NCBI RefSeq assembly: GCF_001485495.1
Contig: NZ_BCNF01000039.1
Span: 36,366-100,365, forward strand
DNA length: 64,000 nt
Reading direction: 5' to 3'
From: Gordonia desulfuricans NBRC 100010
GTDB taxonomy: Bacteria; Actinomycetota; Actinomycetes; Mycobacteriales; Mycobacteriaceae
Shown here: positions 7,858 to 15,464 of the stretch, piece by piece
How the letters are laid out: the number at the start of each line of letters is the position of its first letter
Position numbering within the stretch: the first letter of the stretch is position 1
The notes under the pieces: model-generated
What the model was told of the DNA's origin: nothing
What the model saw: only the letters and a program-made list of their open reading frames with translations
Database searches by the model: none
Position numbers and translations under genes: made by a program

Positions 7858-7879
7858 TGCATTTGCATCACTTGTTGCT
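7858..7879 (-). promoter_or_regulatory. Shared 22-bp motif (copy B) upstream of the mobilization operon
   Basis: The 22 bp match copy A at 2727-2748 at 19 of 22 positions: TGCATTTGCA is identical, then two bases, ACT, one base, and GTTGCT. It lies just upstream of the mobC ribosome-binding site and has the same orientation relative to the leftward operon as copy A has to the membrane-protein operon. Confidence 0.5.
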
Positions 7880-7948
7880 CTCCACGGTAGCGCTGCGCCG
7901 GTCCCGTGGCAAGGGTGGTGGTGCGGTGCCTGGTCCAGTGCGGGAAGA

Positions 7949-8056
7949 CGGCAAGCCTCCCCGCCGTAAACACGAGACCTTCGGCCTCGTGTTTCCGCCC
8001 CTCGCTGCGCTCGGGGTCCGCGGGCTTGCCAGGGAGGGGCTGCGCCCCTCCCTGGA
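7949..8056. other. Nested dyads in a gene-free stretch: candidate oriT
   Basis: Within the gene-free 7835-8938 interval, GGCAAGCC (7950-7957) pairs with GGCTTGCC (8023-8030) and encloses AAACACGAG (7968-7976) paired with CTCGTGTTT (7986-7994). A 12-bp perfect stem follows immediately: CCAGGGAGGGGC (8029-8040) with GCCCCTCCCTGG (8044-8055). The stems lie upstream of mobC and the relaxase gene, where oriT usually is. I cannot point to a nic site. A replication origin or a structured RNA would be other explanations. The rest of 8057-8860 holds short palindromes (GGGCATGCCC at 8103-8112; AAGGCCTT repeated near 8600) and no convincing gene. Confidence 0.4.
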
Positions 8057-8868
8057 CCCTCCCCAAAGCGTGAAAAGCGCTGCTGCGCAATCGGCTAGCC
8101 CCGGGCATGCCCACCGCCTACGGCGGTGACCCTGCCTCTCGGCTGCACCTCCGCCTGCGGCGTCGGCTGGCCTCGTGGGGCCAGCGCGGCGGTGTACCGG
8201 GAAGACGATCGCGATGGGCCGACACGGACACGTCGGGCCCCCGTGCGGGGTGCGGTGGCCGATCGTCGAGGTGCTTCGGCGCGGGTCTATGGGATAGCCC
8301 GCGCTCGACTCGGCGGTGGCCAGTGCGGTCCGCGGGCAAGGTGGACCAAGGAGGGCTGTTGCTGGTCCGTCCGGGCCGGGTGCCGATCGATGGATCGAGA
8401 CAACGTCTGTAAGAAGTCGTGGATGAAAACCATTACTCTGCAAGGAAACGCACGGTCCTAGCGACGCAACGGAGCGGCGATAAGGCCCCCAGTTTGCGCC
8501 GATACGAGCCGAGCAGCGACGCCCGCTGACGGCTAAAATGCCTTCTGTGGCAGTCCGCCTCACACCCTGGAGGCTAAGAGGCCTTGTTTCAACGGCCATA
8601 AGGCCTTCAGAAGGCCTTCTCGTTGCGTCCAAGTCCATCCGTTCCCGAGCCACAAGACGTCTAGGCCCCCACGCGGAGGCGATACGAAGCAGACTGCGCT
8701 GCAACAAAAGCCGCGACTGGCGTCATATATCGCACAGGGACGCAAGCAGAAGGCTATGACGCCTACCGAACGGCCACGCATCGCCTCTGGATGGCCCTTA
8801 CCTTGCGCCCCGCGAGCAGTCTGGGCCTTCCACTGAGGGCTTTAGCGCCTCTGGGTAGGGCGCGAAAT

Positions 8869-8917
8869 CGTCTGTCGGACAGACGAGAACACCCCGTGCC
8901 GGTGGCACAGGGTGTTC
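8869..8917 (-). terminator. Probable terminator of the replication operon, beside a 17-bp palindrome
   Basis: A hairpin of GAACACCC/GGTGTTC and GTGCC/GGCAC (8887-8917) lies 20 nt beyond the stop of the leftward operon. A perfect palindrome, CGTCTGTC-G-GACAGACG (8869-8885), follows on the minus strand. There is no long T run, so termination strength is uncertain. Confidence 0.5.
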
Positions 8918-8938
8918 AGGCTGCGGTCTACAACGCCC

Positions 8939-9622
8939 TCACGCAGCGAAAGTGCCGTCCACGTCCATCCGCAGCCGTGCCCCGTCCGCGTGCCCGATGA
9001 CGTAGGCCGACGTTGCCCCTGCCGGAGGCACCGCGACACCGCGTGCGAACACGTCTCGGTGCCCATTCACGTACAGAGGGTTGTCGACGATCTCAGCCTC
9101 GGGATCACCGCCCAGCGCGGGTGCGATACCCTCGCGCAGCACACGCTCCGCGCTCACGTGCTCATCGACAGTGAGCGGGCGACGACGGTTGTATGAGGCC
9201 CGCAACATCTCGTAATCATCCCGCGCCACCAATCCGCGTTCGAAAAGAACGCGCAGCCGGCGGCGTGACAGGTGCGTTTTGAGGTCGAGCGGGACACCAC
9301 TGGCGACCCACAACCGGAGCCGCTCAAGCTCGGCCAAGTCACGCGCTGTCTCCACCATCACGTCCACCGCGAAGTGTGCGATGCAGTCTGAGCCGATGGG
9401 GTACAGCATCGATCCGGCTTCACGGTTGGTGATCGTGTACAACCATCCGAGGCCGGTCTGCCCACACACGCACACGCCGGTGCAATCGTCGTCGTAATCG
9501 GTGTCGACCACGTCCCATTGTCGACGAGCCACCTCCCAAGGCAGCCCGTCGGACTCCCGTCGCACGGCTGCTATCAGGGCAGCCCGCGCAGGTTCGTCCA
9601 CATCGTCAAACACCGTATTCAT
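8939..9622 (-). CDS. Hypothetical protein with a Cys-rich, probably zinc-binding segment
   Basis: A 227-residue protein. A central segment (residues 47-83) holds CTGVCVCG and IGSDCIAHF, a spacing that would suit a small metal-binding knuckle. The C-terminal half is Arg-rich and helical. Similar proteins with an IGSxCI element occur next to DNA-replication genes in actinobacterial phages and elements, as recalled rather than searched. It is the last gene of the leftward replication operon, 5 nt after the polymerase gene. Function unknown. Confidence 0.6.
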   Translation of the reverse strand: MNTVFDDVDEPARAALIAAVRRESDGLPWEVARRQWDVVDTDYDDDCTGVCVCGQTGLGWLYTITNREAGSMLYPIGSDCIAHFAVDVMVETARDLAELERLRLWVASGVPLDLKTHLSRRRLRVLFERGLVARDDYEMLRASYNRRRPLTVDEHVSAERVLREGIAPALGGDPEAEIVDNPLYVNGHRDVFARGVAVPPAGATSAYVIGHADGARLRMDVDGTFAA

Positions 9623-9627
9623 AGCTC

Positions 9628-11547
9628 TCAGTCCTTCCTATAGCGATTGCAGCGGTATCCCTCGGCAGCGAGCGGCAGCCCAGCTGCCCACCGGGGTAGT
9701 TGGCACATGATCTTGGAGATGCGGTCGACGTCGTGGTGGCCAGCGATGATCACCTCGTCGTGGACGTGGCCAACGACCGTGTAACCCGCATCGTCGAGCC
9801 GCAGGAGGGCCTCGACCAGGAGGTCGCGAGCGACCGCCTGGCACAAATTGTTGGTAAGTGTGCCGCCCCACAACTTCCCGACCCCGCCATGCGACTTGGT
9901 GTAGATGTAGTCACCCTTGGCCGTCTCCCGGACCCGGGCGTAGCGCAGTGTGCGACCACTTGGTAGCACCAACTCCCGGGAACGAGCGTCCCCGCGCACC
10001 ATCGCCACCCCGCGCAGCCGCCGGACCCGGCAGCTCAGCCCTCGTTCGAGATCCCGCCACAGCCGGGTTACGGGACGACGAGCCTGTTTCCAGGCTTTAG
10101 CCAGGGCCTTGATCTCGGAATCGTCGCCGACCGCGCCTTGTGCCCGCAACGTGGCCGGCCCGCCGCCGTACCCGGCCGCCAGAGTCAGCACCTTGCCCTG
10201 CCCGCGCACCATCTTGTAACCGACCGGATCAACGGACTTGTCCGGTACATCGAGCCCGATCTTGCGGGCCGCGTCCACGTAAACGTCCTCACCCGCCTCG
10301 AAGAGGCCAACGATGTCGTCCTCACCGGTCAACCAGGCCAACACCCGGGCCTCGATGGCGCTGAAATCGACGACGGTGAACGGGCCGACAAGCGCCGGCC
10401 GGAGACCGCCGCGCATGTCCCGCAGCGATAGTTCGACGCCTTCCGGATCGGCGATGATCCGGCGGACGAAGTCCTCGACCTCGGCGTCGGTCTCGCCGAC
10501 CGAATCACGGGACATGTTGTGCAGCTGGGCGCCCCGTGACGACCATCGACCGGTGTGCGCGGTGGCGAAAACATACGCGCCCCGAATCCTGCCGTCCCAG
10601 CACGTCCAGTCCAGCATCTTCTGCCACCGGCCGACGACCCCGCCCGCGGTCTTGATACGGATCACCTCCAGCACGTCGTCGGGGAGATCGGTGCGGTCCT
10701 TGTGCGCTTTGAGCCACTCCGACTGCTCCAGCTCCGCGGGCAGATGCTTGGCCAGCGTCTCCCGCTGGAGATTCGGCGGGTTGAACCCTCGCGACTCGAA
10801 CCAGCTCTTGAGCTGCGGCACCGATCGTGGATTGTCCACACCCGTGATCTCGATCAGCCGGTCGACGTCCCGCTGTTGCGCGCCCCGGGCAGCTGTATCC
10901 GCCGCCCGGCAGTACTCCAAGTCCACCTCGATGCCAACGTCGTTGACCCGCTGATCGAGCACCCAGGCCCGGCGCTCCTCGGGGCGTGGCCAGGACAGCA
11001 GCGGGTCGATGTGCGCCAGCGCGTCGACGTCGCGGCGGGCGTACTCACGGAACCGCATCCATTCGTCCGGGTGCCCGGCGATGATCTCGTCCAGCGGCAC
11101 GTCGGCCGAGCCGAACAGCTTGATGAGGTCCCTACCCTCATCCAGCTTGGCCGGCGCACCCAGTGCCTCGGCCAGCGCGGCCAGGCTGCCAGGCATACCC
11201 AGCAAGCGAGCCCGCGGCAACGTGTCGTCCCAACCCGCCGGGTCGAGGAACTCACCCGCTGGCATGCCCAGTACCCGCGATGCCACCAGCCGATCGAACT
11301 GGCTGTTGTGCGCCACCAGCTTTCGGCCTGTGCGGGCCGCGTAGTCCACCAGAAACTGCGTCATGCGACGAATCGCCTCAGCACCTTCGACGACGTGCGT
11401 GGCACCAGCGCCGACCCTGAAGGCCAGCAGCGTGGCCTCGAATCCAGGGTGTTCGACATATCGGTACGGACCGTGGTCCTGGAGATATCGGTCATAGCCC
11501 CCGCGGATGCGGGCCTCGTAATCGAGACGGATCTGATCGACGCTCAT
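9628..11547 (-). CDS. Phage-type family A DNA polymerase
   Basis: A 639-residue polymerase with a 3'-5' exonuclease-like N-terminal part (VAHNSQFDRL, YARRDVDAL) and a complete polymerase part: motif A VVDFSAIEARVLAW, motif B RGQGKVLTLAAGYG, motif C VGHVHDEVII. It would copy the element's DNA independently of host Pol I/III. Length fits phage/plasmid family A enzymes rather than host Pol I, which is about 900 residues with a 5' nuclease domain. I choose the ATG at 11547, which overlaps the VapE-like stop by 4 nt; the open frame upstream is a shadow. The combination with a VapE-like ATPase is typical of satellite phages and integrative elements. Confidence 0.9.
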   Translation of the reverse strand: MSVDQIRLDYEARIRGGYDRYLQDHGPYRYVEHPGFEATLLAFRVGAGATHVVEGAEAIRRMTQFLVDYAARTGRKLVAHNSQFDRLVASRVLGMPAGEFLDPAGWDDTLPRARLLGMPGSLAALAEALGAPAKLDEGRDLIKLFGSADVPLDEIIAGHPDEWMRFREYARRDVDALAHIDPLLSWPRPEERRAWVLDQRVNDVGIEVDLEYCRAADTAARGAQQRDVDRLIEITGVDNPRSVPQLKSWFESRGFNPPNLQRETLAKHLPAELEQSEWLKAHKDRTDLPDDVLEVIRIKTAGGVVGRWQKMLDWTCWDGRIRGAYVFATAHTGRWSSRGAQLHNMSRDSVGETDAEVEDFVRRIIADPEGVELSLRDMRGGLRPALVGPFTVVDFSAIEARVLAWLTGEDDIVGLFEAGEDVYVDAARKIGLDVPDKSVDPVGYKMVRGQGKVLTLAAGYGGGPATLRAQGAVGDDSEIKALAKAWKQARRPVTRLWRDLERGLSCRVRRLRGVAMVRGDARSRELVLPSGRTLRYARVRETAKGDYIYTKSHGGVGKLWGGTLTNNLCQAVARDLLVEALLRLDDAGYTVVGHVHDEVIIAGHHDVDRISKIMCQLPRWAAGLPLAAEGYRCNRYRKD

Positions 11548-12797
11548 GGCGCCACCGCCGTCGCGGTAGGTGCTGATGCGGGGATGAACACCTTGGTCAC
11601 GCGACTCGGCGTACCCACGCGCATCGAGACTTGTTGGTACTCGTGCTGGACCTTGCGCCACGCCCGACCAAAGGCTGGCCCGCGAGCGAGATCCGGATCA
11701 ATGTCAGCGACTTCCTCCCGCAAGTCGCTCTTCTGGAAGTAGCCGACCGCCCGGACACGCTCGTCCAGCACGAACCGCAACACGTCGAGGTCGTCGTCCG
11801 GCCGCGTCACCGAGGCCAGCGCGGCCCGTTGACGCTCCTCGCCTTCGGGCGAGAGCACCGGCACCGCTTCTTCATCAATCTTGCGCAGCGCCTCACTGAC
11901 CAACTGCTCCCACACTTCGTCAGTGAGAAAGGGCATGAGAGATGCGTCCGACCGATCCATCACCAGCATCAGGAACCGCCGCGTACCTTCCAAAGCCGGG
12001 TGCAGCAAGAAGACATCATTGCTAGTCCCCACCAGAACTGCACGGGCTTTGAGCTGGGCTTTTCCACGAATGTACTTCGCATCCTCACCGCGGTTGGTCA
12101 TGGTCACCCGGTCCTTGAACGTGTTGAACCGCTCGTGCTTGAACAGCTCGCTGCTGGCCTCTTCCAGCACGATCCGCTCGCACGTCGCGGAGGTCTCCAT
12201 CGGTCGGCGGTCGTCAGCGTCGTACGCGATCTCCCGGCCACGGACCAGGCGCTCCCACAGGGTTGTCTTGCCCGTGCCCTGGGGGCCGACAAGAACACCG
12301 GCGTAGTCAAACTTCGCCCCAGGCTCCAGGCCACGCTGGACATAACCGTGCACCATCAGGCGGATCGCCTCATCGGTGAATGCTGGGTCGGCGAATCGGC
12401 TCGTCCACGGCGTGAGATCAGCCACCGGAAGATCTTTCGGCACACTGAGCAGCATCGCCGCGTGCGGCGACCGACGCCGAGTCGACTCGATTACGTCGTA
12501 GACCATCGACTTCTTCTCGTACCAACCCGCTTTTCCGGTGATGATCTCCAGCTCGCGGATCAGCGCCGTGGTCGCCTCCAGACCGACCAGGTCGCCGAAC
12601 TGGATATGGCCCAAGTCGGTGTCGTAGAACAGGTCGTCGCGGGGGTAGAGCGCGTCGAGCAGCTTGGCCACAGCCTGGACGGTGGGCTTGATCTCGGCAC
12701 CGGATACCCGGAGCCCCGCGGCCGTGACCGCGTCCGGGTTGTACACCGCCTCAGCGCGGGCGCGCTTGACCGTGATCTTCGCAGGATTGAAAGCCAT
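11544..12797 (-). CDS. VapE/VirE-family P-loop ATPase (replicative helicase-like)
   Basis: A 417-residue ATPase with Walker A GPQGTGKTT near residue 170, an acidic segment VLEEASSEL as Walker B-like motif, and GTSNDVFLL as the sensor region; all three fit the virulence-associated E family, which resembles phage D5-type primase-helicases. It would unwind the origin for the adjacent polymerase. No primase domain is visible at the N-terminus. The start at 12797 is chosen because residues upstream in the open frame look random and the next gene ends only 4 nt away. Confidence 0.8.
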   Translation of the reverse strand: MAFNPAKITVKRARAEAVYNPDAVTAAGLRVSGAEIKPTVQAVAKLLDALYPRDDLFYDTDLGHIQFGDLVGLEATTALIRELEIITGKAGWYEKKSMVYDVIESTRRRSPHAAMLLSVPKDLPVADLTPWTSRFADPAFTDEAIRLMVHGYVQRGLEPGAKFDYAGVLVGPQGTGKTTLWERLVRGREIAYDADDRRPMETSATCERIVLEEASSELFKHERFNTFKDRVTMTNRGEDAKYIRGKAQLKARAVLVGTSNDVFLLHPALEGTRRFLMLVMDRSDASLMPFLTDEVWEQLVSEALRKIDEEAVPVLSPEGEERQRAALASVTRPDDDLDVLRFVLDERVRAVGYFQKSDLREEVADIDPDLARGPAFGRAWRKVQHEYQQVSMRVGTPSRVTKVFIPASAPTATAVAP

Positions 12798-12801
12798 TGC
12801 G

Positions 12802-13269
12802 TCACAGCACCTCTCGCGCATACGCCAGCAGATCTGCGGCGTCCTGGCCCCGAGAGTCGAGGAAGGACCAGGGCGCAAAATGACCATTGTGAGCCCGGGC
12901 GAACCGGCCGACGCGATACGCGTCGTGATCGCCAGTCAGCGCGGCCACGATGCCCTTGCCCGGGAACACCAGCTCGGCGTACGCGGTGATGATCGACTGA
13001 TTGAAATCGACTCTCGTCGCTGCCACCAGGGCCGAGAGGGCCACCGCGGGCTGAATCTCGTCAAGCGGGGTAGCCAGAGCGCGTGCCCTGTTGTCCTCCT
13101 CCCACGCCGTGAGCTGGCGGCCGGCTCCGAGCTTGGCCTCGATGCGCGCTCGCGCCTCAGCCATGAACGTCAGGACTTGGGTCTCGCGCCGCACGCGAAT
13201 GGCGACGAGGTAAGCGTCGCTCAGGCTGTCGATCGAGCCCGCAGCGCGTGCGATGTCAGGGGTAGACAT
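12802..13269 (-). CDS. Hypothetical protein, first gene of the replication operon
   Basis: A 155-residue, mostly helical protein without membrane segments or a motif I recognise. It has a good ribosome-binding site (AAGGAG, 9 nt before the ATG at 13269) and lies 4 nt ahead of the VapE-like gene, so it probably works with the replication proteins, for instance as an origin-binding or loader protein. That role is inference from position. Confidence 0.65.
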   Translation of the reverse strand: MSTPDIARAAGSIDSLSDAYLVAIRVRRETQVLTFMAEARARIEAKLGAGRQLTAWEEDNRARALATPLDEIQPAVALSALVAATRVDFNQSIITAYAELVFPGKGIVAALTGDHDAYRVGRFARAHNGHFAPWSFLDSRGQDAADLLAYAREVL

Positions 13270-13336
13270 GATAAAATCTCCTTGTAGCGCGACACGGTTG
13301 CAGCCACGTCGCGTGAGTGAATAACAGAACCTTGAG

Positions 13337-13370
13337 AGAACACCGGCCCTCGTGGCCGGTGTTCTTGTTT
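13337..13370. terminator. Hairpin terminator between the HTH gene and the replication operon
   Basis: An 11-bp stem, GAACACCGGCC (13338-13348) against GGCCGGTGTTC (13354-13364), followed on the plus strand by TTGTTTC. It would stop leftward transcripts of the HTH gene and any rightward reading. Confidence 0.65.
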
Positions 13371-13387
13371 CTACAGCTGGTTCGCCG

Positions 13388-13567
13388 TCAGACCCCGGTA
13401 TGCACCGGAATGCGCCATGTATGGCGCTCTGCGACCTGCTCCGCGCCGGGAATCCGCCCGGCCTTGAGCCACCGGTATACCGTCGCAATTCCCAGCCGCC
13501 GATATTCGGCGTACTCAGCCGGCGCCATCCATATGACGGCCGGGCCGGTCAACACAGGTGCCGTCAT
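13388..13567 (-). CDS. Small HTH protein (excisionase/AlpA-like)
   Basis: A 59-residue protein. Residues 15-59 fit the winged-helix fold of excisionase-type regulators (YAEYRRLGIATVYRWLKAG followed by RIPG and a WRIP wing). The ATG at 13567 follows GGAGGGG. It stands alone between the TGTAGC cluster and the replication operon, with its own terminator. It may regulate replication or excision and is a candidate binder of the TGTAGC array. Likely -35/-10 elements are TTGTCA (complement of 13676-13681) and TATCAG (complement of 13652-13657), 18 nt apart. Confidence 0.65.
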   Translation of the reverse strand: MTAPVLTGPAVIWMAPAEYAEYRRLGIATVYRWLKAGRIPGAEQVAERHTWRIPVHTGV

Positions 13568-13819
13568 CGTCACCCCTCCTTCCCGTCCTCCGAGCGGCGT
13601 TTCCGCTGGGCCTGCACCCATCATGACGAAGGTGATCGCAAATGAAAAGCGCTGATAGACAGGACTATTCGGAGGTGACAATGGAAGTGGAGTAATGGAA
13701 AAATTGCTAGCGAAGTGGCAACGCGACTGGTCACAGCTATCGGTGAGTTTTACGCTCAGAAATAGCGCCCATATCAGACCGCGTAGATCAATGTTATGAG
13801 GATCACATTCCTGATGGCC

Positions 13820-14075
13820 GTAGCCGGCAGATGTAGCCAGTTGTAGCTTTTTTCGCGTTTTAGCTACAGCAGAAATGGATAATCCATGACAACTGTGCCG
13901 GTTGTAGCTTTTCCACTCAGAATAGCTACAAAAAGCTACATGGATGATCCATGAAACAGCAGGTCATACCCCATGTAGCCGATGTAGCCAGAATTCTCTA
14001 TACCCTTTTCCTGGAAGGGGGGTCTCTATAGGGAGAAGTTACGGGGAGCTATCTTCTTGGCTACACGGCTACACA
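13820..14075. repeat. Cluster of ten TGTAGC/GCTACA motifs: candidate iteron origin or operator array
   Basis: TGTAGC occurs at 13832, 13842, 13903, 13974 and 13983; its complement GCTACA at 13863, 13925, 13935, 14060 and 14068 (first base of each). Chance would give about 0.1 copies in this length. Several are paired in opposed orientation (TGTAGCT at 13842 with AGCTACA at 13862), and two perfect palindromes are embedded: ATGGAT-A-ATCCAT (13875-13887) and CATGGAT-G-ATCCATG (13939-13953). The stretch is clearly richer in A+T than its surroundings and has no gene. It lies upstream of the replication operon. Iterons of a plasmid-type origin are the first reading; repressor or recombinase arm sites are alternatives. 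Confidence 0.6.
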
Positions 14076-14282
14076 CACGCCGGACAAGCCCCCGTCAGGG
14101 GTCTACGCGGAGGCGTGCGGTAGTGGCGGGTACGAGCGCTTGGAAAAGCTCCTATCGGGCACGGCCTGCAGCAGTCCCACTCGCCGGCCACGGGTCTCGA
14201 ATCACGGCCCAACTTCTCGGCCGCAAGAAGGAAGGATGCTGGCCGGGCAACAGCCTTTCGCTCACCCCCTCCCCAATAGGCT

Positions 14283-14319
14283 AGAGCCCCGTTCCGGCAG
14301 ATTGCCGGAACGGGGCTCT
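14283..14319 (-). terminator. Terminator hairpin after the excisionase-like gene
   Basis: A 16-bp perfect stem, AGAGCCCCGTTCCGGC (14283-14298) with its complement (14304-14319), 17 nt beyond the stop of the minus-strand HTH gene. No T run is seen. Confidence 0.65.
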
Positions 14320-14336
14320 GTGCAAGCCGACGGTCG

Positions 14337-14546
14337 TCAGTGGCCGCCCCTTCCGTAGATGTACTCGCGCAGTGAGCGAGCGGGGATTTGAACGACGACA
14401 CCACGACGTCGCGGTCGGACGGTGTGGAGGTCGCCAGCCGCGATGAGGCGGTCAACGGTGTCCTCGCTGATGGCCAGACGCTCGGCAACCTCGGCTTTGC
14501 GGAAGACCCGCAGATCGTCGGTGACGGAGTGGTCGGAAGATGGCAT
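14337..14546 (-). CDS. Excisionase-like HTH protein
   Basis: A 69-residue protein with the helix-turn-helix_17 signature: FRKAEVAERLAISEDTVDRL, then a short basic wing ending in a conserved-looking REYI. GAGGA lies 8 nt before the ATG at 14546. It sits about 310 nt from the tRNA-Val gene where the element appears to be integrated, which suits an excisionase (Xis) that bends the attachment site for integrase. No integrase gene accompanies it here, which is unusual; in many actinobacterial elements xis and int are adjacent. Confidence 0.75.
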   Translation of the reverse strand: MPSSDHSVTDDLRVFRKAEVAERLAISEDTVDRLIAAGDLHTVRPRRRGVVVQIPARSLREYIYGRGGH

Positions 14547-14633
14547 GGCAGATCCTCGGAGTTCGAGCTTCTCCGAAGACCTTCGGACACGCAGTGCGTT
14601 CGGTCTCGTGGACCAGTCCGACGCCGCTCATCC

Positions 14634-14655
14634 CTCATATGTACGGGCTCATATG
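14634..14655. repeat. Direct repeat CTCATATG x2 between the excisionase-like gene and the tRNA
   Basis: CTCATATG occurs at 14634-14641 and 14648-14655, 14 nt apart, close to a CCGAAG-A-CCTTCGG palindrome (about 14571-14584). Short repeats in this place could be excisionase or integrase arm-binding sites. The rest of 14547-14829 holds no gene. Confidence 0.35.
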
Positions 14656-14829
14656 CGGCGGGTCATCGTGCGCAGCCGGGCGGCCGCTTGGCGCGGATCT
14701 TTAGCGCCCCATACCCTTTATGCCTGATCCCAAGATACCGAGATTCTGCAGGTACCAGCAACTTTCCCGATTTCCGAGTACCGCACAAGTACCGCGACCG
14801 CCAAAACGGATGCTCCCGTAAACGAAAGA

Positions 14830-14851
14830 AACCCCCTGTGACCAGAGGGTT
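14830..14851 (-). terminator. Rho-independent terminator of tRNA-Val(CAC)
   Basis: Read on the minus strand: AACCCTCTG, 4-nt loop, CAGGGGGTT, then TCTTTC. It begins 9 nt after the tRNA 3' end. Confidence 0.75.
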
Positions 14852-14859
14852 GCTCGTTG

Positions 14860-14890
14860 TGGTCCCGGCTGGGATCGAACCAGCGACCTT
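14860..14890 (-). other. Predicted attachment site (3' end of tRNA-Val)
   Basis: The junction between the element (HTH/replication genes to the left) and the chromosomal tRNA cluster falls at the tRNA 3' end, the usual crossover target of tyrosine integrases. The matching direct repeat expected at the element's far end is outside the window, so the boundary cannot be proved here. Confidence 0.35.
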
Positions 14891-14931
14891 CCCGGTGTGA
14901 ACGGGACGCTCTTCCACTGAGCCACGGGACC
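14860..14931 (-). tRNA. tRNA-Val (anticodon CAC)
   Basis: A 72-nt cloverleaf on the minus strand. Acceptor GGTCCCG pairs with CGGGACC, the T-arm has GGTTCGATCCC-type sequence, and the anticodon loop TTCACAC gives CAC (reads GUG). CCA is not encoded. The mobile element begins at its 3' side, so its 3' half is the probable attachment core. In M. tuberculosis the prophage-like element phiRv2 is also known to sit at a tRNA-Val gene. Confidence 0.95.
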
Positions 14932-14969
14932 GTGTCGCAGGAGCGCTCGGCTCCCTTGCACGAGCCAGA

Positions 14970-14998
14970 ACATTACACACACTGACCGCCAGAACCAA
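14970..14998 (-). promoter_or_regulatory. Promoter of tRNA-Val(CAC)
   Basis: On the minus strand: -35 TTGGTT (complement of 14993-14998), 17-nt spacer, -10 TAATGT (complement of 14970-14975) followed by TCTG. The same TAATGTTCTG occurs at two tRNA-Gly promoters in this cluster. Confidence 0.75.
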
Positions 14999-15118
14999 AA
15001 TCGCCTGCACACGCCTGGTTCACCGCCCGCTCATGCATCACCGACGAGGTTTCATCCTCCGCCCACCAGCCGGCCACCACCTGGCCATCAGCGTCCGGCA
15101 GGCCTGTGACCAGCCGAT

Positions 15119-15148
15119 TTGGCATCCCGCGACACAGTCACGTAATGT
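15119..15148 (+). promoter_or_regulatory. Promoter of the tRNA Gly-Cys-Val operon
   Basis: -35 TTGGCA (15119-15124), 18-nt spacer, -10 TAATGT (15143-15148). The transcript would have a leader of about 43 nt containing ATCCACAAGATCG, which recurs before the second Gly gene. Confidence 0.8.
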
Positions 15149-15198
15149 TCTGTCCCGCACCGCGAGCACAACGATCCACAAGATCGCTCGTGGAGCGT

Positions 15199-15271
15199 GC
15201 GGATGTAGCGCAGCTGGTAGCGCATCACCTTGCCAAGGTGAGGGTCGCGGGTTCGAATCCCGTCATCCGCT
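15199..15271 (+). tRNA. tRNA-Gly (anticodon GCC), copy 1
   Basis: A 73-nt cloverleaf; acceptor GCGGATG pairs with CATCCGC, anticodon loop TTGCCAA. Identical in sequence to two further copies downstream. First gene of the Gly-Cys-Val operon. Confidence 0.97.
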
Positions 15272-15293
15272 CGAAGCGAGTGAACTCGCGTCG

Positions 15294-15364
15294 GGTGGTG
15301 TGGCCGAGTGGTGAGGCAACGGCCTGCAAAGCCGTGTACACGGGTTCGATTCCCGTCGCCACCT
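15294..15364 (+). tRNA. tRNA-Cys (anticodon GCA)
   Basis: A 71-nt cloverleaf; acceptor GGTGGTG pairs with CGCCACC (one G-U), anticodon loop CTGCAAA gives GCA. Second gene of the operon, 22 nt after tRNA-Gly. Confidence 0.97.
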
Positions 15365-15385
15365 CTAGACAACTGAATAGAACAC

Positions 15386-15457
15386 GCGCGATTAGCTCAG
15401 TGGGAGAGCGCTTCCCTGACACGGAAGAGGTCACAAGTTCAATCCTTGTATCGCGCA
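15386..15457 (+). tRNA. tRNA-Val (anticodon GAC), copy 1
   Basis: A 72-nt cloverleaf; acceptor GCGCGAT pairs with ATCGCGC, anticodon loop CTGACAC gives GAC. Followed after 7 nt by a terminator hairpin. An identical copy lies at 15783-15854. Confidence 0.97.
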
Positions 15458-15464
15458 CCCTGAA

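Noticed and set aside
7868..8707. A 279-codon minus-strand frame in the gene-free region beside mobC
   Set aside because: No ribosome-binding site, random-looking composition, and it overlaps the nested dyads and motif copy B.
14069..14638. A 189-codon frame across the excisionase-like gene
   Set aside because: It covers part of the iteron cluster and the terminator, and its sequence is Arg/Pro/Ser noise; the HTH gene in another frame explains the interval.
1..14860. Prophage
   Set aside because: There are no capsid, terminase, tail or lysis genes in the visible part; relaxase, MobC and a coupling ATPase point to a conjugative or mobilizable element.
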